Assembly (NCBI GenBank): GCA_900548935.1
Contig: URMR01000034.1
Span: 1-14,205, forward strand
Reading direction: 5' to 3'
Source: an uncultured Collinsella sp.
GTDB taxonomy: Bacteria > Actinomycetota > Coriobacteriia > Coriobacteriales > Coriobacteriaceae
DNA: 14,205 nucleotides
Shown: positions 7,012-14,161 of the stretch, one piece after another
Position numbering within the stretch: the stretch's first letter is position 1
How the letters are laid out: the number at the start of each line of letters is the position of its first letter
Notes under the pieces: generated by a model
What the model was told of the DNA's origin: nothing
The model's input: the letters and a program-made list of their open reading frames with translations, nothing else
Database searches by the model: none
Translations under genes and position numbers: made by a program

Positions 7012-9780
7012 CTACAGCAGCTCGCCATGGCGGGCAATGTAGCGGCGCTTTGCCAGCTGAGTGAGCGCGATGTAGGCGGTGACGATGCCGATGAGCAGCG
7101 CGAAAAAGCTCGCGGGCAGTGCCATGAGGCCGAGCGCATCGGCGATGGGGCTTGCCGGCAGCCAGGTGACGAGCGCCAGGCCTAGCACGGTGAGCGCGCA
7201 CAGCGCGGGCGCGGCGTGGTCGCGCGGGCTCGGCAGGCGCGGGGAGCGCAGCATGTGGACCACGAGTGTCTGCGACCACATGGACTCGACAAACCAGCCG
7301 CTCTGGAAGAGCGCAGCAAAGGTCGCTATACCCGCGACGTTGCCCGTCCCGGCGAGCTCGGACCAGCTTGCGCCTACGGTGGCAGGGCACACCACAAAGA
7401 AGAGCGCGGCGAAGGTCACGATGTCAAACAGCGAACTCACGGGGCCCAGCTCGAGCATAAAGCCCTTGATGGACGCGGCATCCCAGGCACGCGGACGGGC
7501 AGTCCAGGCGTCATCGACGGTGTCCCACGGCAGCGCGATGCACACGATCTCGTAGACGAGCGATAGCAGCACCAGCTGCAGAGCGCTCATAGGCAAAAAC
7601 GGCAAGAACAAGCTCGCGACGGTCACGGACAGCACATTGCCAAAGTTGGAGCTCACCGTGGTCTTGAGGTACTTGAGCAGGTTGCCGTAAGTGCGGCGGC
7701 CTTCGATGGTGCCGCGCTCGAGCACGCCCAGGTCCTTCTGAAGCAAGATGATATCGGCGGATTCCTTGGCGATGTCGACGGCCGAATCGACTGAGATGCC
7801 GCAATCGCTCGCACGCATGGCAGCGGCGTCGTTGATGCCGTCGCCCATAAAGCCCACGGTGTGGCCGAGCAGCTCGCGCATGACGCGCACCAGGCGCGCC
7901 TTCTGCAGCGGCGAGAGCTTGGCGAAGAGATGGGTTTTCTCGGCACGCTCGGCAAGCTCTGCGTCGTCGAGCGCATCGATCTCGGAGCCGAGCAAAACGT
8001 TGCTCGCGTCGATACCAATCTGCTCGCAGACGGTGGCGGCGACGCGGTCGTTATCGCCGGTCAGGACCTTGACCGCTACGCCCTTGGCCTCGAGGGTGGC
8101 GACGGCGCCTGCGGCACTTGCTTTGGGCGGATCGAGGAAGGCCAAAAAGCCCATCAGCACCATGTCGCACTCGTCGGCGATGCCAAACTCGCCCACGCAG
8201 CGCGGATCGGTCTTCTGCGCCACGGCAATCACGCGCAGGCCCTCGGCGTTAAGTCCGTCGACCTGCTTGCGAATCTGGGCGAGCTTCTCGTCGGTGAGCG
8301 GCTGAGCGATGCCATCGACCTCGACAAAGGAGCAGATCTCGAGCATTTCCTCGGCAGCTCCCTTGGTAACCATCTGGGTTTTGCCTTGGGAGTCGGCGAC
8401 AACTACGCTCAGGCGACGGCGCGAGAAATCGAAGGGCACCTCGTCGACCTTGGTATAGCGGTCGCGCAGGCTCTGGCCCAGCATGGAATCGGGCACGACG
8501 GTCGAGGGCGTCACATCGGCACGGTCGATTACGGCCAGGTCGATAAGATTTTTGAGGCCGGTCTGGAAGAAGCTGTTCAAAAACGCATGGCGCAGCACGC
8601 GCGCGTCCTCGTTGCCATCGGTGTTGAGGTAGCGCTCGAGCACGATGCGGTCTTCGGTGAGGGTGCCGGTCTTGTCGCAGCACAGGACGTCCATCGCGCC
8701 GAGGTTTTGAATCGCCGGCAGCTCCTTGACGATAACCTGGCGACGGGCGAGGTCCTTGGCGCCCTGCGATAGGCTCGTGGTCACGATGACGGGAAGCATC
8801 TGCGGCGTGATGCCCACGGCCACGCTCGTGGCGAACAGCAGCGCGTCGATGACGTTGCCCTTGGTGGCGGCGTTGATGGCAAAGACGGCCGGCGCCATAA
8901 CGAGCATGAGGCGTACGAGCAACATGGAGACGCTCGAGACGCCGCGGTCAAACGCGCTCTTTTCGCCGCGCCCGTTGAGCATCTTGGCGATGCCGCCCAG
9001 GTAGGTGTCCGAGCCGGTGGCAACGACAAGCGCCATGGCGGTGCCGTTTTGCACGGAGGTGCCGGTAAAGACGATGTTCTTGCAGGCAGAGAGCGGCAGC
9101 GCGGAGCCGTCGGCACCATCGACGACGGTGGTGGCAGCGGTCTTCTCGACGGCCTCGCTCTCGCCGGTGAGTGCGGACTCGATCACAAACAAGTCGCGCG
9201 CGGTGATGATGCGGGCATCTGCCGGCACCATATCGCCGGCAGAGAGGCGGATCACATCGCCGGGGGCGAGCTCGTCGAAGAGGATCTCGACGCGCTCGCC
9301 GTCGCGCAGGACGGTGCAAGTGTTGGAGACCAGGTCCTTGAGGGCCTCTGCCGCATTGCCGCTGCGGGCTTCCTGGATAAACTTCATACCGCCCGATACC
9401 AGCAGCATGATGCCGATGACGATGGCCGTGGAGGGGTCGCGCTGCGGCTCGGGCACGGCGAGCACGTCGATGTAGAGCGAGACCAGCGCGAGCGCGGCGA
9501 GGATGCCGGCGAAGGGATCGATGAAGGCGTCGGCGATGCGGCGGGCGAGCGTCTTGGTCGGTGCTTCGATGGTGTTGGGGCCGGAGGCGTCCAGGCGCTC
9601 GGTTGCCTGCTCGGCGGTGAGGCCGTTTGCCGTGGCGTCGAGCAGTACGAGGGCGTCCTCGGCGCTATGGGTGGCGGCGAATATGGTGTTCTTAGACAGG
9701 CCGGTATGAGCGGCAGGGCGCGCCGTGCGGCGGCGCTTGGAGATAGCTTCGAGTACCGTGGCGGTTTTGAGCATCAGCAT
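7012..9780 (-). CDS. mgtA: Mg2+-transporting P-type ATPase
   Basis: A 922-residue P3B-type ATPase that drives Mg2+ into the cell with ATP. It has an N-terminal cation-ATPase segment, membrane helices beginning near FIDPFAGILAALALVSLY, the actuator motif TGES (205-208), the phosphorylation motif DKTGT with Asp369, the hinge motif GDGINDAAAMRASD, and six or so C-terminal helices. Length and the WTVRP-type C-terminal region (here WTARPRAWD) fit the MgtA/MgtB family. ATG 9780 follows AGGAGG by five bases. The gene stands alone behind a leader of about 270 nt with signs of attenuation and converges on the broken LuxR gene. Substrate choice rests on family likeness; Mg2+ is by far the most likely. 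Confidence 0.92.
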   Translation of the reverse strand: MLMLKTATVLEAISKRRRTARPAAHTGLSKNTIFAATHSAEDALVLLDATANGLTAEQATERLDASGPNTIEAPTKTLARRIADAFIDPFAGILAALALVSLYIDVLAVPEPQRDPSTAIVIGIMLLVSGGMKFIQEARSGNAAEALKDLVSNTCTVLRDGERVEILFDELAPGDVIRLSAGDMVPADARIITARDLFVIESALTGESEAVEKTAATTVVDGADGSALPLSACKNIVFTGTSVQNGTAMALVVATGSDTYLGGIAKMLNGRGEKSAFDRGVSSVSMLLVRLMLVMAPAVFAINAATKGNVIDALLFATSVAVGITPQMLPVIVTTSLSQGAKDLARRQVIVKELPAIQNLGAMDVLCCDKTGTLTEDRIVLERYLNTDGNEDARVLRHAFLNSFFQTGLKNLIDLAVIDRADVTPSTVVPDSMLGQSLRDRYTKVDEVPFDFSRRRLSVVVADSQGKTQMVTKGAAEEMLEICSFVEVDGIAQPLTDEKLAQIRKQVDGLNAEGLRVIAVAQKTDPRCVGEFGIADECDMVLMGFLAFLDPPKASAAGAVATLEAKGVAVKVLTGDNDRVAATVCEQIGIDASNVLLGSEIDALDDAELAERAEKTHLFAKLSPLQKARLVRVMRELLGHTVGFMGDGINDAAAMRASDCGISVDSAVDIAKESADIILLQKDLGVLERGTIEGRRTYGNLLKYLKTTVSSNFGNVLSVTVASLFLPFLPMSALQLVLLSLVYEIVCIALPWDTVDDAWTARPRAWDAASIKGFMLELGPVSSLFDIVTFAALFFVVCPATVGASWSELAGTGNVAGIATFAALFQSGWFVESMWSQTLVVHMLRSPRLPSPRDHAAPALCALTVLGLALVTWLPASPIADALGLMALPASFFALLIGIVTAYIALTQLAKRRYIARHGELL

Positions 9781-9829
9781 AGGGTCCTCCTTGGTGAAGG
9801 GAGTTAGCGTACGTGTCGTATATGCTTCA

Positions 9830-9971
9830 AAAAACCTAGATGTCGCTCACGTCAAGCACTTGAGCCCACAAAGGGCGCAGCGCGCCTTTGTGGTGGTTTT
9901 GGCGATCTGCCGGTGGCGTTTATGCGTGTGCGGAGTCCTCGCGGCGTGCCGAGGGCGACATGCAGGTTTTT
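9830..9971 (-). repeat. long-range inverted repeat linking leader ORF to U-run
   Basis: In the minus-strand RNA, AAAAACCTGCATGTCGC (9971-9955, codons 7-13 of the leader ORF) can pair with GCGACATCTAGGTTTTT (9846-9830): 15 of 17, the only gap being a central two-base mismatch. The 3' arm ends in a run of six U, so the paired form looks like a terminator with a large loop; the 9866-9893 hairpin folds inside that loop. A ribosome on codons 7-13 would prevent the pairing. Confidence 0.6.
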
Positions 9972-9991
9972 CGACTAGGACTGCCTTCCAT
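9920..9991 (-). CDS. predicted 23-residue leader peptide upstream of mgtA
   Basis: ATG at 9991 is preceded by AGGAGG (10003-9998) with a six-base gap, as strong a site as that of mgtA itself. The ORF encodes 23 residues, starting MEGSPSRKTC, and ends with TAA. It has two prolines and several Arg/Lys codons, no membrane segment and no likeness to a known protein. It lies inside the leader RNA, and codons 7-13 form one arm of the long-range pairing, so its translation rather than its product may matter. It is short enough to arise by chance; the ribosome site, position and pairing argue otherwise. Confidence 0.5.
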   Translation of the reverse strand: MEGSPSRKTCMSPSARREDSAHA

Positions 9992-10058
9992 GGCACACCT
10001 CCTAAAGGCTGAGCGCAGCGCGCTTTGGGTATCTCGTAACCCTTTTTAATCCGCCCGT

Positions 10059-10087
10059 ATTCTTGATGAGGGGGTTTGCGATGTCAA
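10059..10087 (-). promoter_or_regulatory. predicted mgtA promoter
   Basis: Minus strand: a perfect -35 TTGACA (10087-10082), a 17-bp spacer, and a -10 AAGAAT (10064-10059) matching TATAAT at four of six. Transcription would start near 10052, about 60 nt before the leader ORF. This is the best promoter match seen in the window. Confidence 0.65.
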
Positions 10088-10217
10088 CCCCATTGTTCGG
10101 AAAACCATTCCCCCTGACAAAGCCTTTACAGAATGCCGTGGCTCCAAAGCGCGCCCGCATCGATGCTTCGCCTGCGCTAAACTGGAAGGCACGTACGCGA
10201 TTACGAGAGGAGCCCGC

Positions 10218-10898
10218 ATGGAGGCTTACAAGCAAGAGTTCATCAAGTTTATGGTCGAGTCCGACGTCCTTAAGTTCGGCAGCTTTACGCTCAAGAGCGG
10301 CCGTCAGTCCCCGTTCTTTATGAACGCCGGCGCTTACGTGACGGGCTATCAGCTCAAGAAGCTGGGCGAGTATTACGCCCAGGCCATCCACGATAACTTT
10401 GGCGACGACTTTGATGTGCTGTTTGGACCGGCCTACAAGGGTATTCCGCTGGCCGTCGTGACCGCAATTGCCTACCACGAGCTGTACGGCAAGGAGGTCA
10501 AGTACTGCTGCGACCGCAAGGAGGCCAAGGACCACGGTGCCGACAAGGGCAACCTGCTGGGCTATGAGCCTCAGGACGGCGACCGCGTGGTCATGGTCGA
10601 GGACGTCACCACCAGCGGCAAGTCCATCGACGAGACCTATCCCAAGGTTAAGGCTGCTGCCGACGTCGAAATCAAGGGCCTCATCGTGTCCCTCAACCGC
10701 ATGGAGGTCGGCAAGGGCGGCGTGACCACCGCGCAGAAGGAGATCGAGGCCAAGTACGGTTTCCCCGTCGCGAGCATCGTCTCCATGGCCGAGGTCGTCG
10801 AGACCCTCTACAACCACGAGATCGACGGCAAGGTCGTCATTGATGACGAACTCAAGGCTGCCATCGACGCCTACTACGAGCAGTACGGAGCACGTTAG
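10218..10898 (+). CDS. pyrE: orotate phosphoribosyltransferase
   Basis: Catalyses orotate + PRPP to orotidine 5'-phosphate in de novo pyrimidine synthesis, in the cytoplasm. The 226-residue product has the N-terminal FGSFTLKSGRQSPFF segment, the GPAYKGIPLA loop and the PRPP-binding motif VVMVEDVTTSGKSI with Glu128-Asp129. Length is normal for the family. The ATG follows GAGAGGAG. It stands alone, divergent from mgtA, without other pyr genes in view, and ends inside a hairpin that begins in its stop codon. No confident promoter or PyrR site was seen in the 130 bp before it. Confidence 0.95.
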   Translation: MEAYKQEFIKFMVESDVLKFGSFTLKSGRQSPFFMNAGAYVTGYQLKKLGEYYAQAIHDNFGDDFDVLFGPAYKGIPLAVVTAIAYHELYGKEVKYCCDRKEAKDHGADKGNLLGYEPQDGDRVVMVEDVTTSGKSIDETYPKVKAAADVEIKGLIVSLNRMEVGKGGVTTAQKEIEAKYGFPVASIVSMAEVVETLYNHEIDGKVVIDDELKAAIDAYYEQYGAR

Positions 10899-10926
10899 TT
10901 ACGGCGTTTTACCAAACGCCGTAACT
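10897..10926 (+). terminator. hairpin beginning in the pyrE stop codon
   Basis: AGTTACGGCGTTT (10897-10909) pairs perfectly over 13 bp with AAACGCCGTAACT (10914-10926) around the loop TACC. The arm starts with the last two bases of TAG. No T-tract follows; instead comes GCTCGACGCTGCGCG, which recurs with small changes after the hairpin at 14162-14188. Confidence 0.7.
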
Positions 10927-10942
10927 GCTCGACGCTGCGCGG

Positions 10943-11033
10943 GCCGCATTTGGACAATCTGACGTTCAACTTCAAGGGCGCGACCAGAAGGTCAGCGCCC
11001 TTTCGTTTCACGTCACCTTGGTGCAAATGCGGC
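10943..11033. repeat. 91-bp nested palindrome containing a strong terminator
   Basis: Outer arms GCCGCATTTG (10943-10952) and CAAATGCGGC (11024-11033) match exactly. Next come TGACGT (10960-10965) and ACGTCA (11010-11015). The centre is a 12-bp hairpin with one bulged A: AAGGGCGC+GACC (10974-10985), loop AGAA, GGTC+GCGCCCTT (10990-11002), followed by TTCGTTT-like sequence. The centre alone looks like an intrinsic terminator for pyrE. The three concentric pairings suggest a compound repeat rather than a plain terminator. Confidence 0.75.
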
Positions 11034-11087
11034 TCGCTCGCTGTCGTGTGCTCAGCCTGCGTCGTTACCATGGTCCATTAGGGACGG

Positions 11088-11108
11088 AGGAAAACAGATC
11101 ATTTTCCT
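11088..11108 (-). terminator. hairpin after the deformylase-like gene
   Basis: AGGAAAA (11088-11094) pairs with TTTTCCT (11102-11108) around seven bases. In the direction of the minus-strand gene the second arm is U-rich, as in an intrinsic terminator, and begins 13 bp after that gene's stop. Confidence 0.55.
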
Positions 11109-11120
11109 TGACTCGCGGAA

Positions 11121-11531
11121 CTAGATCGCGATTCCGCAGCAATGGTCGATTTCGTGTTGGATGATCTCGGCGGTGTAGCCCGAGAAGTTTTTGACGCGGT
11201 GGACGAAGCTCTCGTCCAAATACTCAACCTTAATGCGGCGATAGCGGGTGCAGGGACGCTCGCCGATCAGCGAGAGGCATCCTTCGCTCGTCTGATAGGC
11301 ATTGACCTGCTCAAGAATTTGAGGGTTGTACATCAGGAGTGTCCTGTTGCCGTCCTTTACGCAGATGATGCGTTTGCGCACGCCGATCATGTTGGCGGCG
11401 AGGCCCACGCACTCGCGCTCATGCTCGTGGAGTGTATCCAGGAGATCCTGCCCGGTTGCGGCATCGTCGGGTCCCGCGTCTTCGGAAGGCAGACGCAAAA
11501 AGAACTCGGATTTCATGATGGGCTTAATCAT
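11121..11531 (-). CDS. def: short peptide deformylase-like protein
   Basis: A 136-residue metalloenzyme-like protein of the peptide deformylase family, which removes the formyl group from N-terminal Met of new proteins. Motif 2 EGCLS supplies Cys85, and motif 3 QHEIDH supplies His126, Glu127 and His130, so the metal site and general base are intact. Motif 1 reads GLAANM, with Met48 where canonical enzymes have Gln. Short deformylase-like proteins with this NM variant are known in Firmicutes; their activity is uncertain. ATG 11531 follows GAGGAG at a good distance and gives the usual length of this short group; longer upstream starts lack support. It diverges from the MFS gene with a 205-bp gap. 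Confidence 0.85.
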   Translation of the reverse strand: MIKPIMKSEFFLRLPSEDAGPDDAATGQDLLDTLHEHERECVGLAANMIGVRKRIICVKDGNRTLLMYNPQILEQVNAYQTSEGCLSLIGERPCTRYRRIKVEYLDESFVHRVKNFSGYTAEIIQHEIDHCCGIAI

Positions 11532-11736
11532 GGCGGGCTCCTCATGTCTTATGCTTTCGTGGACTTTTAATAATAGCGCGGAAGGAAAGCTGTGCGTCCG
11601 CGTTACAATCTTTCGATGTTGGACCATGTTGCCAGATTCGTCGTGTGCGGCGTCTGGCGTAAGTCTAGGGCTCATTTTTCGCCCTGGACCGTTCCTCTGG
11701 GGCGATGCGACTGTCGTTCCAAGAGGAAGGAAATGC

Positions 11737-13152
11737 ATGGGGAGCAAATCTCAGCAACAAGTTCAAGTAACGCCATCGGCCTCTGCGGCGATTCTCGTCG
11801 TAATGTATATTGCAGCCTTTGTTGCCGCGTTTAACGAGAACATCATTAACGTGGCGTTGCACGACATTATGGCAGCCTTTTCGGTGAGTGCCACCACGGC
11901 ACAGTGGCTCGTCTCGGGCTACATGATCGTGACGTCGATTTTTACGGCCATCATGGCCTTCCTGTCCGGCCGTTTCTCGACGCGCAAGCTGCTGTTTTTC
12001 GCATGCGGATGCATGGTCGCCGGCGAAGTCCTGTGCCTGGTCGCTCCGTCGTTTAGCGTTTTGCTGCCAAGTCGTATTTTGCAGGCTGCGGGATCGGGCA
12101 TCTTGTTCCCGCTCATGATGAACGTGGTGCTGTCTTGCGCCCCGCGCGAGAAGCTCGGTTTGTATCTGAGCCTGGGCGGCGCCTGCATTACGCTAGGACC
12201 GGCGTTTGGACCCGTGATTAGCGGTCTTATGTGCACGTTATTTGGCTGGAGGGCGGTGTTCGTAGTGCCGCTGGTGGGCGGCATTGCGGTCGCTGCGGCG
12301 GGCGTAAAGCTCGTGCAAAACGTCGGCGAGCGCCAGGATGTTTCGCTCGATATCCTCTCGGTTATTTTGCTGGCTGCCGGCATCACGGCGTTTGTGTACT
12401 CCGTTGGTGAGTTCTCGTCCAACGTTATGATGGGTGTTGCGGCACTCGTCGCCGCCATTGTGCTGCTCGGCCTGTTTGCGGCCCGTCAGCTCAAGCTCAA
12501 GCATCCGGTGCTTAACGTGCGTCCCATGGCGAGCGTTCGCTTTTGGCCTGCGTGTTTGCTTGTGGTGGTGTCGATGATGACGACGTTCTCGATGAGCGTT
12601 TTGTTGCCGCTCTATTTTGAGGGCGCATACGGCATGACCGCACTTATTGCGGGCTTGCTCATTTTGCCGGCGATTGCCTGCAACGCCGTGACCTCGATTG
12701 TGGGCGGACGCGTGATGGACGCCCGTGGCGCATGGCCGCTGCTGCCGGTTGGCTTTGCCCTGATTGCCGTGGGGCAGACTGCCATCTCGATGACGGCGGC
12801 AAGCATGAACATCGGCGTCGTCGTGGCGCTGACCGTTGTGGTGTATGCCGGAGTCGGTTTGGTGCTGAGCCCCTCGCAAACGGCCGGCTTGGAGACGCTA
12901 CCCGCCGCTGAACATCCTCACGGAACGGCATTGCTTAACACGTGGAATATGATTGCCGCATCGTTTGGCCCGTCGCTGTTTATCGGTCTGCTCTCGAGTT
13001 CTGCTGCGACCGCCGGCGCCGCTGGCGCTGCGACAGACGTTGCCCAGGCGATTGGATTTGCAGCTGCCGTGCGTGTAGCGGCTGTAATTGCCGTGGTCGG
13101 GTTCGTGGCGTCGCTGGTGTACGCTCGTCGCGAGTCACACATGTCGCATTAA
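11737..13152 (+). CDS. MFS drug-type exporter, DHA2 family
   Basis: A 471-residue integral membrane protein with roughly 14 hydrophobic segments, as in the DHA2 (EmrB/QacA) drug:H+ antiporters. The N-terminus shows NENIINVALHDIM, the position of the DHA2 motif usually written with Asp, here Asn. SGRFSTRK matches motif A, and LGPAFGPVISG (in the fifth segment) is the antiporter motif C. ATG 11737 is in frame and six bases after AGGAAGG; the ATG at 11733 is out of frame. No EmrA-like partner is present. The substrate is unknown; efflux of a toxic compound is the usual role. Confidence 0.88.
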   Translation: MGSKSQQQVQVTPSASAAILVVMYIAAFVAAFNENIINVALHDIMAAFSVSATTAQWLVSGYMIVTSIFTAIMAFLSGRFSTRKLLFFACGCMVAGEVLCLVAPSFSVLLPSRILQAAGSGILFPLMMNVVLSCAPREKLGLYLSLGGACITLGPAFGPVISGLMCTLFGWRAVFVVPLVGGIAVAAAGVKLVQNVGERQDVSLDILSVILLAAGITAFVYSVGEFSSNVMMGVAALVAAIVLLGLFAARQLKLKHPVLNVRPMASVRFWPACLLVVVSMMTTFSMSVLLPLYFEGAYGMTALIAGLLILPAIACNAVTSIVGGRVMDARGAWPLLPVGFALIAVGQTAISMTAASMNIGVVVALTVVVYAGVGLVLSPSQTAGLETLPAAEHPHGTALLNTWNMIAASFGPSLFIGLLSSSAATAGAAGAATDVAQAIGFAAAVRVAAVIAVVGFVASLVYARRESHMSH

Positions 13153-13212
13153 TGTGTGCACATAGATTCTGCAGCTAGATTGGATGGCGACACCATAAAC
13201 TAATGGACGTTT

Positions 13213-13300
13213 TGCCGAGAGGCATGAATGTTTAAAGCGCAAAGAGTGCGCGACGGGCCCCGCGAATGGGGCGATGATGCCCGAGAGGGCCAAGAAGGAG
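13213..13300 (+). other. row of four small hairpins before the RGG gene
   Basis: TGCC-GAGA-GGCA (13213-13224), GCGCA-AAGAG-TGCGC (13237-13251), GCCCC-GCGAAT-GGGGC (13257-13272) and GCCC-GAGA-GGGC (13279-13290) follow each other, two of them with GNRA tetraloops. The last ends five bases before the AAGGAG ribosome site (13295-13300). GGCCC (13256-13260) can instead pair with GGGCC (13287-13291), giving a rival fold. No known riboswitch is recognised. A structured 5' leader is likely if transcription starts upstream; no firm promoter was found in 13153-13212. Confidence 0.5.
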
Positions 13301-13304
13301 TCTC

Positions 13305-14159
13305 ATGTCCGAGAACGAAGAGATTATGAACGAGACCGAGAACGAGACCATGGCTGCCGAGGTCGAGGCAGTCGAGACCGTGGAGACCGAAGCTGCCGAG
13401 GTTGAGGCTGCTGACGAGGTTTCCGCCGAGGAGGAGGCCGAGGTTGTCGAGGCCGCCGTTGATTACGATGACGAAGAGCTGATGGACAAGATGCAGAAGG
13501 CCGCCCGCCTGCTGCGTAGCCGTCGCTTTGCTATTTCCAAGGAGGAGGAGGCCAAGGCCGAGCGCATGGCGAACATCGAGCGCGCCATCAAGCTTCTTGA
13601 CCTCAAGCCCAAGATGGAGCAGAAGGAAATGTCCGACCTGCTGGGCATGCGCCTCCGTGAGCTCGATGGCCTGATGGCTGAGGCCGAGGCTGCCGATCTG
13701 GTCGGCCGCATCGACGACGCCGAGGGCGATATGCGCAAGATTGTTGTCTTCGCCGCCGAGGATGCCGCTGAGGGCCTGGTCGAGCTTGCCAACAAGAAGG
13801 AGAAGCTCCTGCCCGAGCTTTCTTACGAGGAGGCCACCGAGCTGATGGCCGCTCTCGATAAGGTTATCGCTCCGCTCGTCGCCATGGGCCTGGACGAGGA
13901 TCGCGGTCCTCGCGGCGACCGTGGTGGCCGTGGCGGCGACCGTGGCGGTCGCGGTGGCGATCGCGGTGGCCGCGGCGGCTTTGGTGACCGTGGCGGCGAC
14001 CGTGGCGGTCGCGGCGGCTTTGGCGGCAACCGTGGTGGCTATGGCGATCGCGGTGGCAACCGTGGCGGCTTCGGCGGCAACCGTGGTAACGACCGTGGCG
14101 GTCGCGGTGGCGATCGTGGCGGCCGCAACGGCGGCGGCTTCCGCGGCAACCGCTTTTAG
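13305..14159 (+). CDS. MarR-like winged-helix protein with acidic head and RGG tail
   Basis: The 284-residue product has three parts. Residues 1-58 are very rich in Glu, Ala and Val and probably disordered. Residues about 59-195 contain a MarR-like winged helix: KLLDLKPKMEQKEMSDLLG, then a recognition-helix-like LRELDGLMAEAEAADLVGR and a wing DAEGDMRKIVV. Residues 199-284 are almost only Gly, Arg, Asp, Asn and Phe in DRGGRGG, GGFGG and GNRGG units, like RGG boxes of RNA-binding proteins. The protein should be cytoplasmic. Nucleic-acid binding, perhaps RNA, is inferred; a plain MarR repressor is the alternative. ATG 13305 follows AAGGAG by four bases. A hairpin starts three bases after the stop. 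Confidence 0.8.
   Translation: MSENEEIMNETENETMAAEVEAVETVETEAAEVEAADEVSAEEEAEVVEAAVDYDDEELMDKMQKAARLLRSRRFAISKEEEAKAERMANIERAIKLLDLKPKMEQKEMSDLLGMRLRELDGLMAEAEAADLVGRIDDAEGDMRKIVVFAAEDAAEGLVELANKKEKLLPELSYEEATELMAALDKVIAPLVAMGLDEDRGPRGDRGGRGGDRGGRGGDRGGRGGFGDRGGDRGGRGGFGGNRGGYGDRGGNRGGFGGNRGNDRGGRGGDRGGRNGGGFRGNRF
13897..14156 (+). repeat. low-complexity coding repeat (RGG tail)
   Basis: The DNA repeats variants of GACCGTGGCGGTCGCGGTGGC with mixed CGT/CGC and GGT/GGC codons, so the protein repeat is kept while the DNA varies. Such tracts tend to change length by slippage or recombination and are prone to assembly error. Confidence 0.85.
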
Positions 14160-14161
14160 GG

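Larger units (their letters stand above)
9781..10052 (-). promoter_or_regulatory. long structured mgtA leader (attenuator-like)
   Basis: From the predicted start site near 10052 to the mgtA ATG there are about 270 nt. In transcript order they contain an 11-nt motif (10023-10013) repeated later (9885-9875), a 23-codon ORF with a strong ribosome site (9991-9920), a strong hairpin (9893-9866: CCACAAAG and GCGC pairing with GCGC and CTTTGTGG, one bulge), and a sequence running into six U (9846-9829) that can pair back to the ORF. Conserved core motifs of the ykoK/M-box and yybP-ykoY riboswitches were not recognised. The layout parallels enterobacterial mgtA leaders in concept (leader peptide plus alternative structures), not in sequence. 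Confidence 0.65.

Noticed and set aside
6911..7139. Ala-rich minus-strand ORF downstream of and overlapping the mgtA end
   Set aside because: Low-complexity GCN-rich translation with no ribosome site; most of it is antisense-like or out-of-frame sequence.
7861..9807. Two long plus-strand frames (7861-8772 and 9049-9807) opposite mgtA
   Set aside because: Both are antisense to conserved P-type ATPase motifs and show no family features.
9781..10052. M-box (ykoK) or yybP-ykoY metal riboswitch before mgtA
   Set aside because: The conserved core sequences of these classes were not recognised by eye, so no known riboswitch is claimed; a covariance-model search would settle it.
13897..14156. Repeat tract considered as a CRISPR array or minisatellite
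   Set aside because: The units vary at third codon positions, there are no spacers, and the tract is in frame as an RGG coding region.
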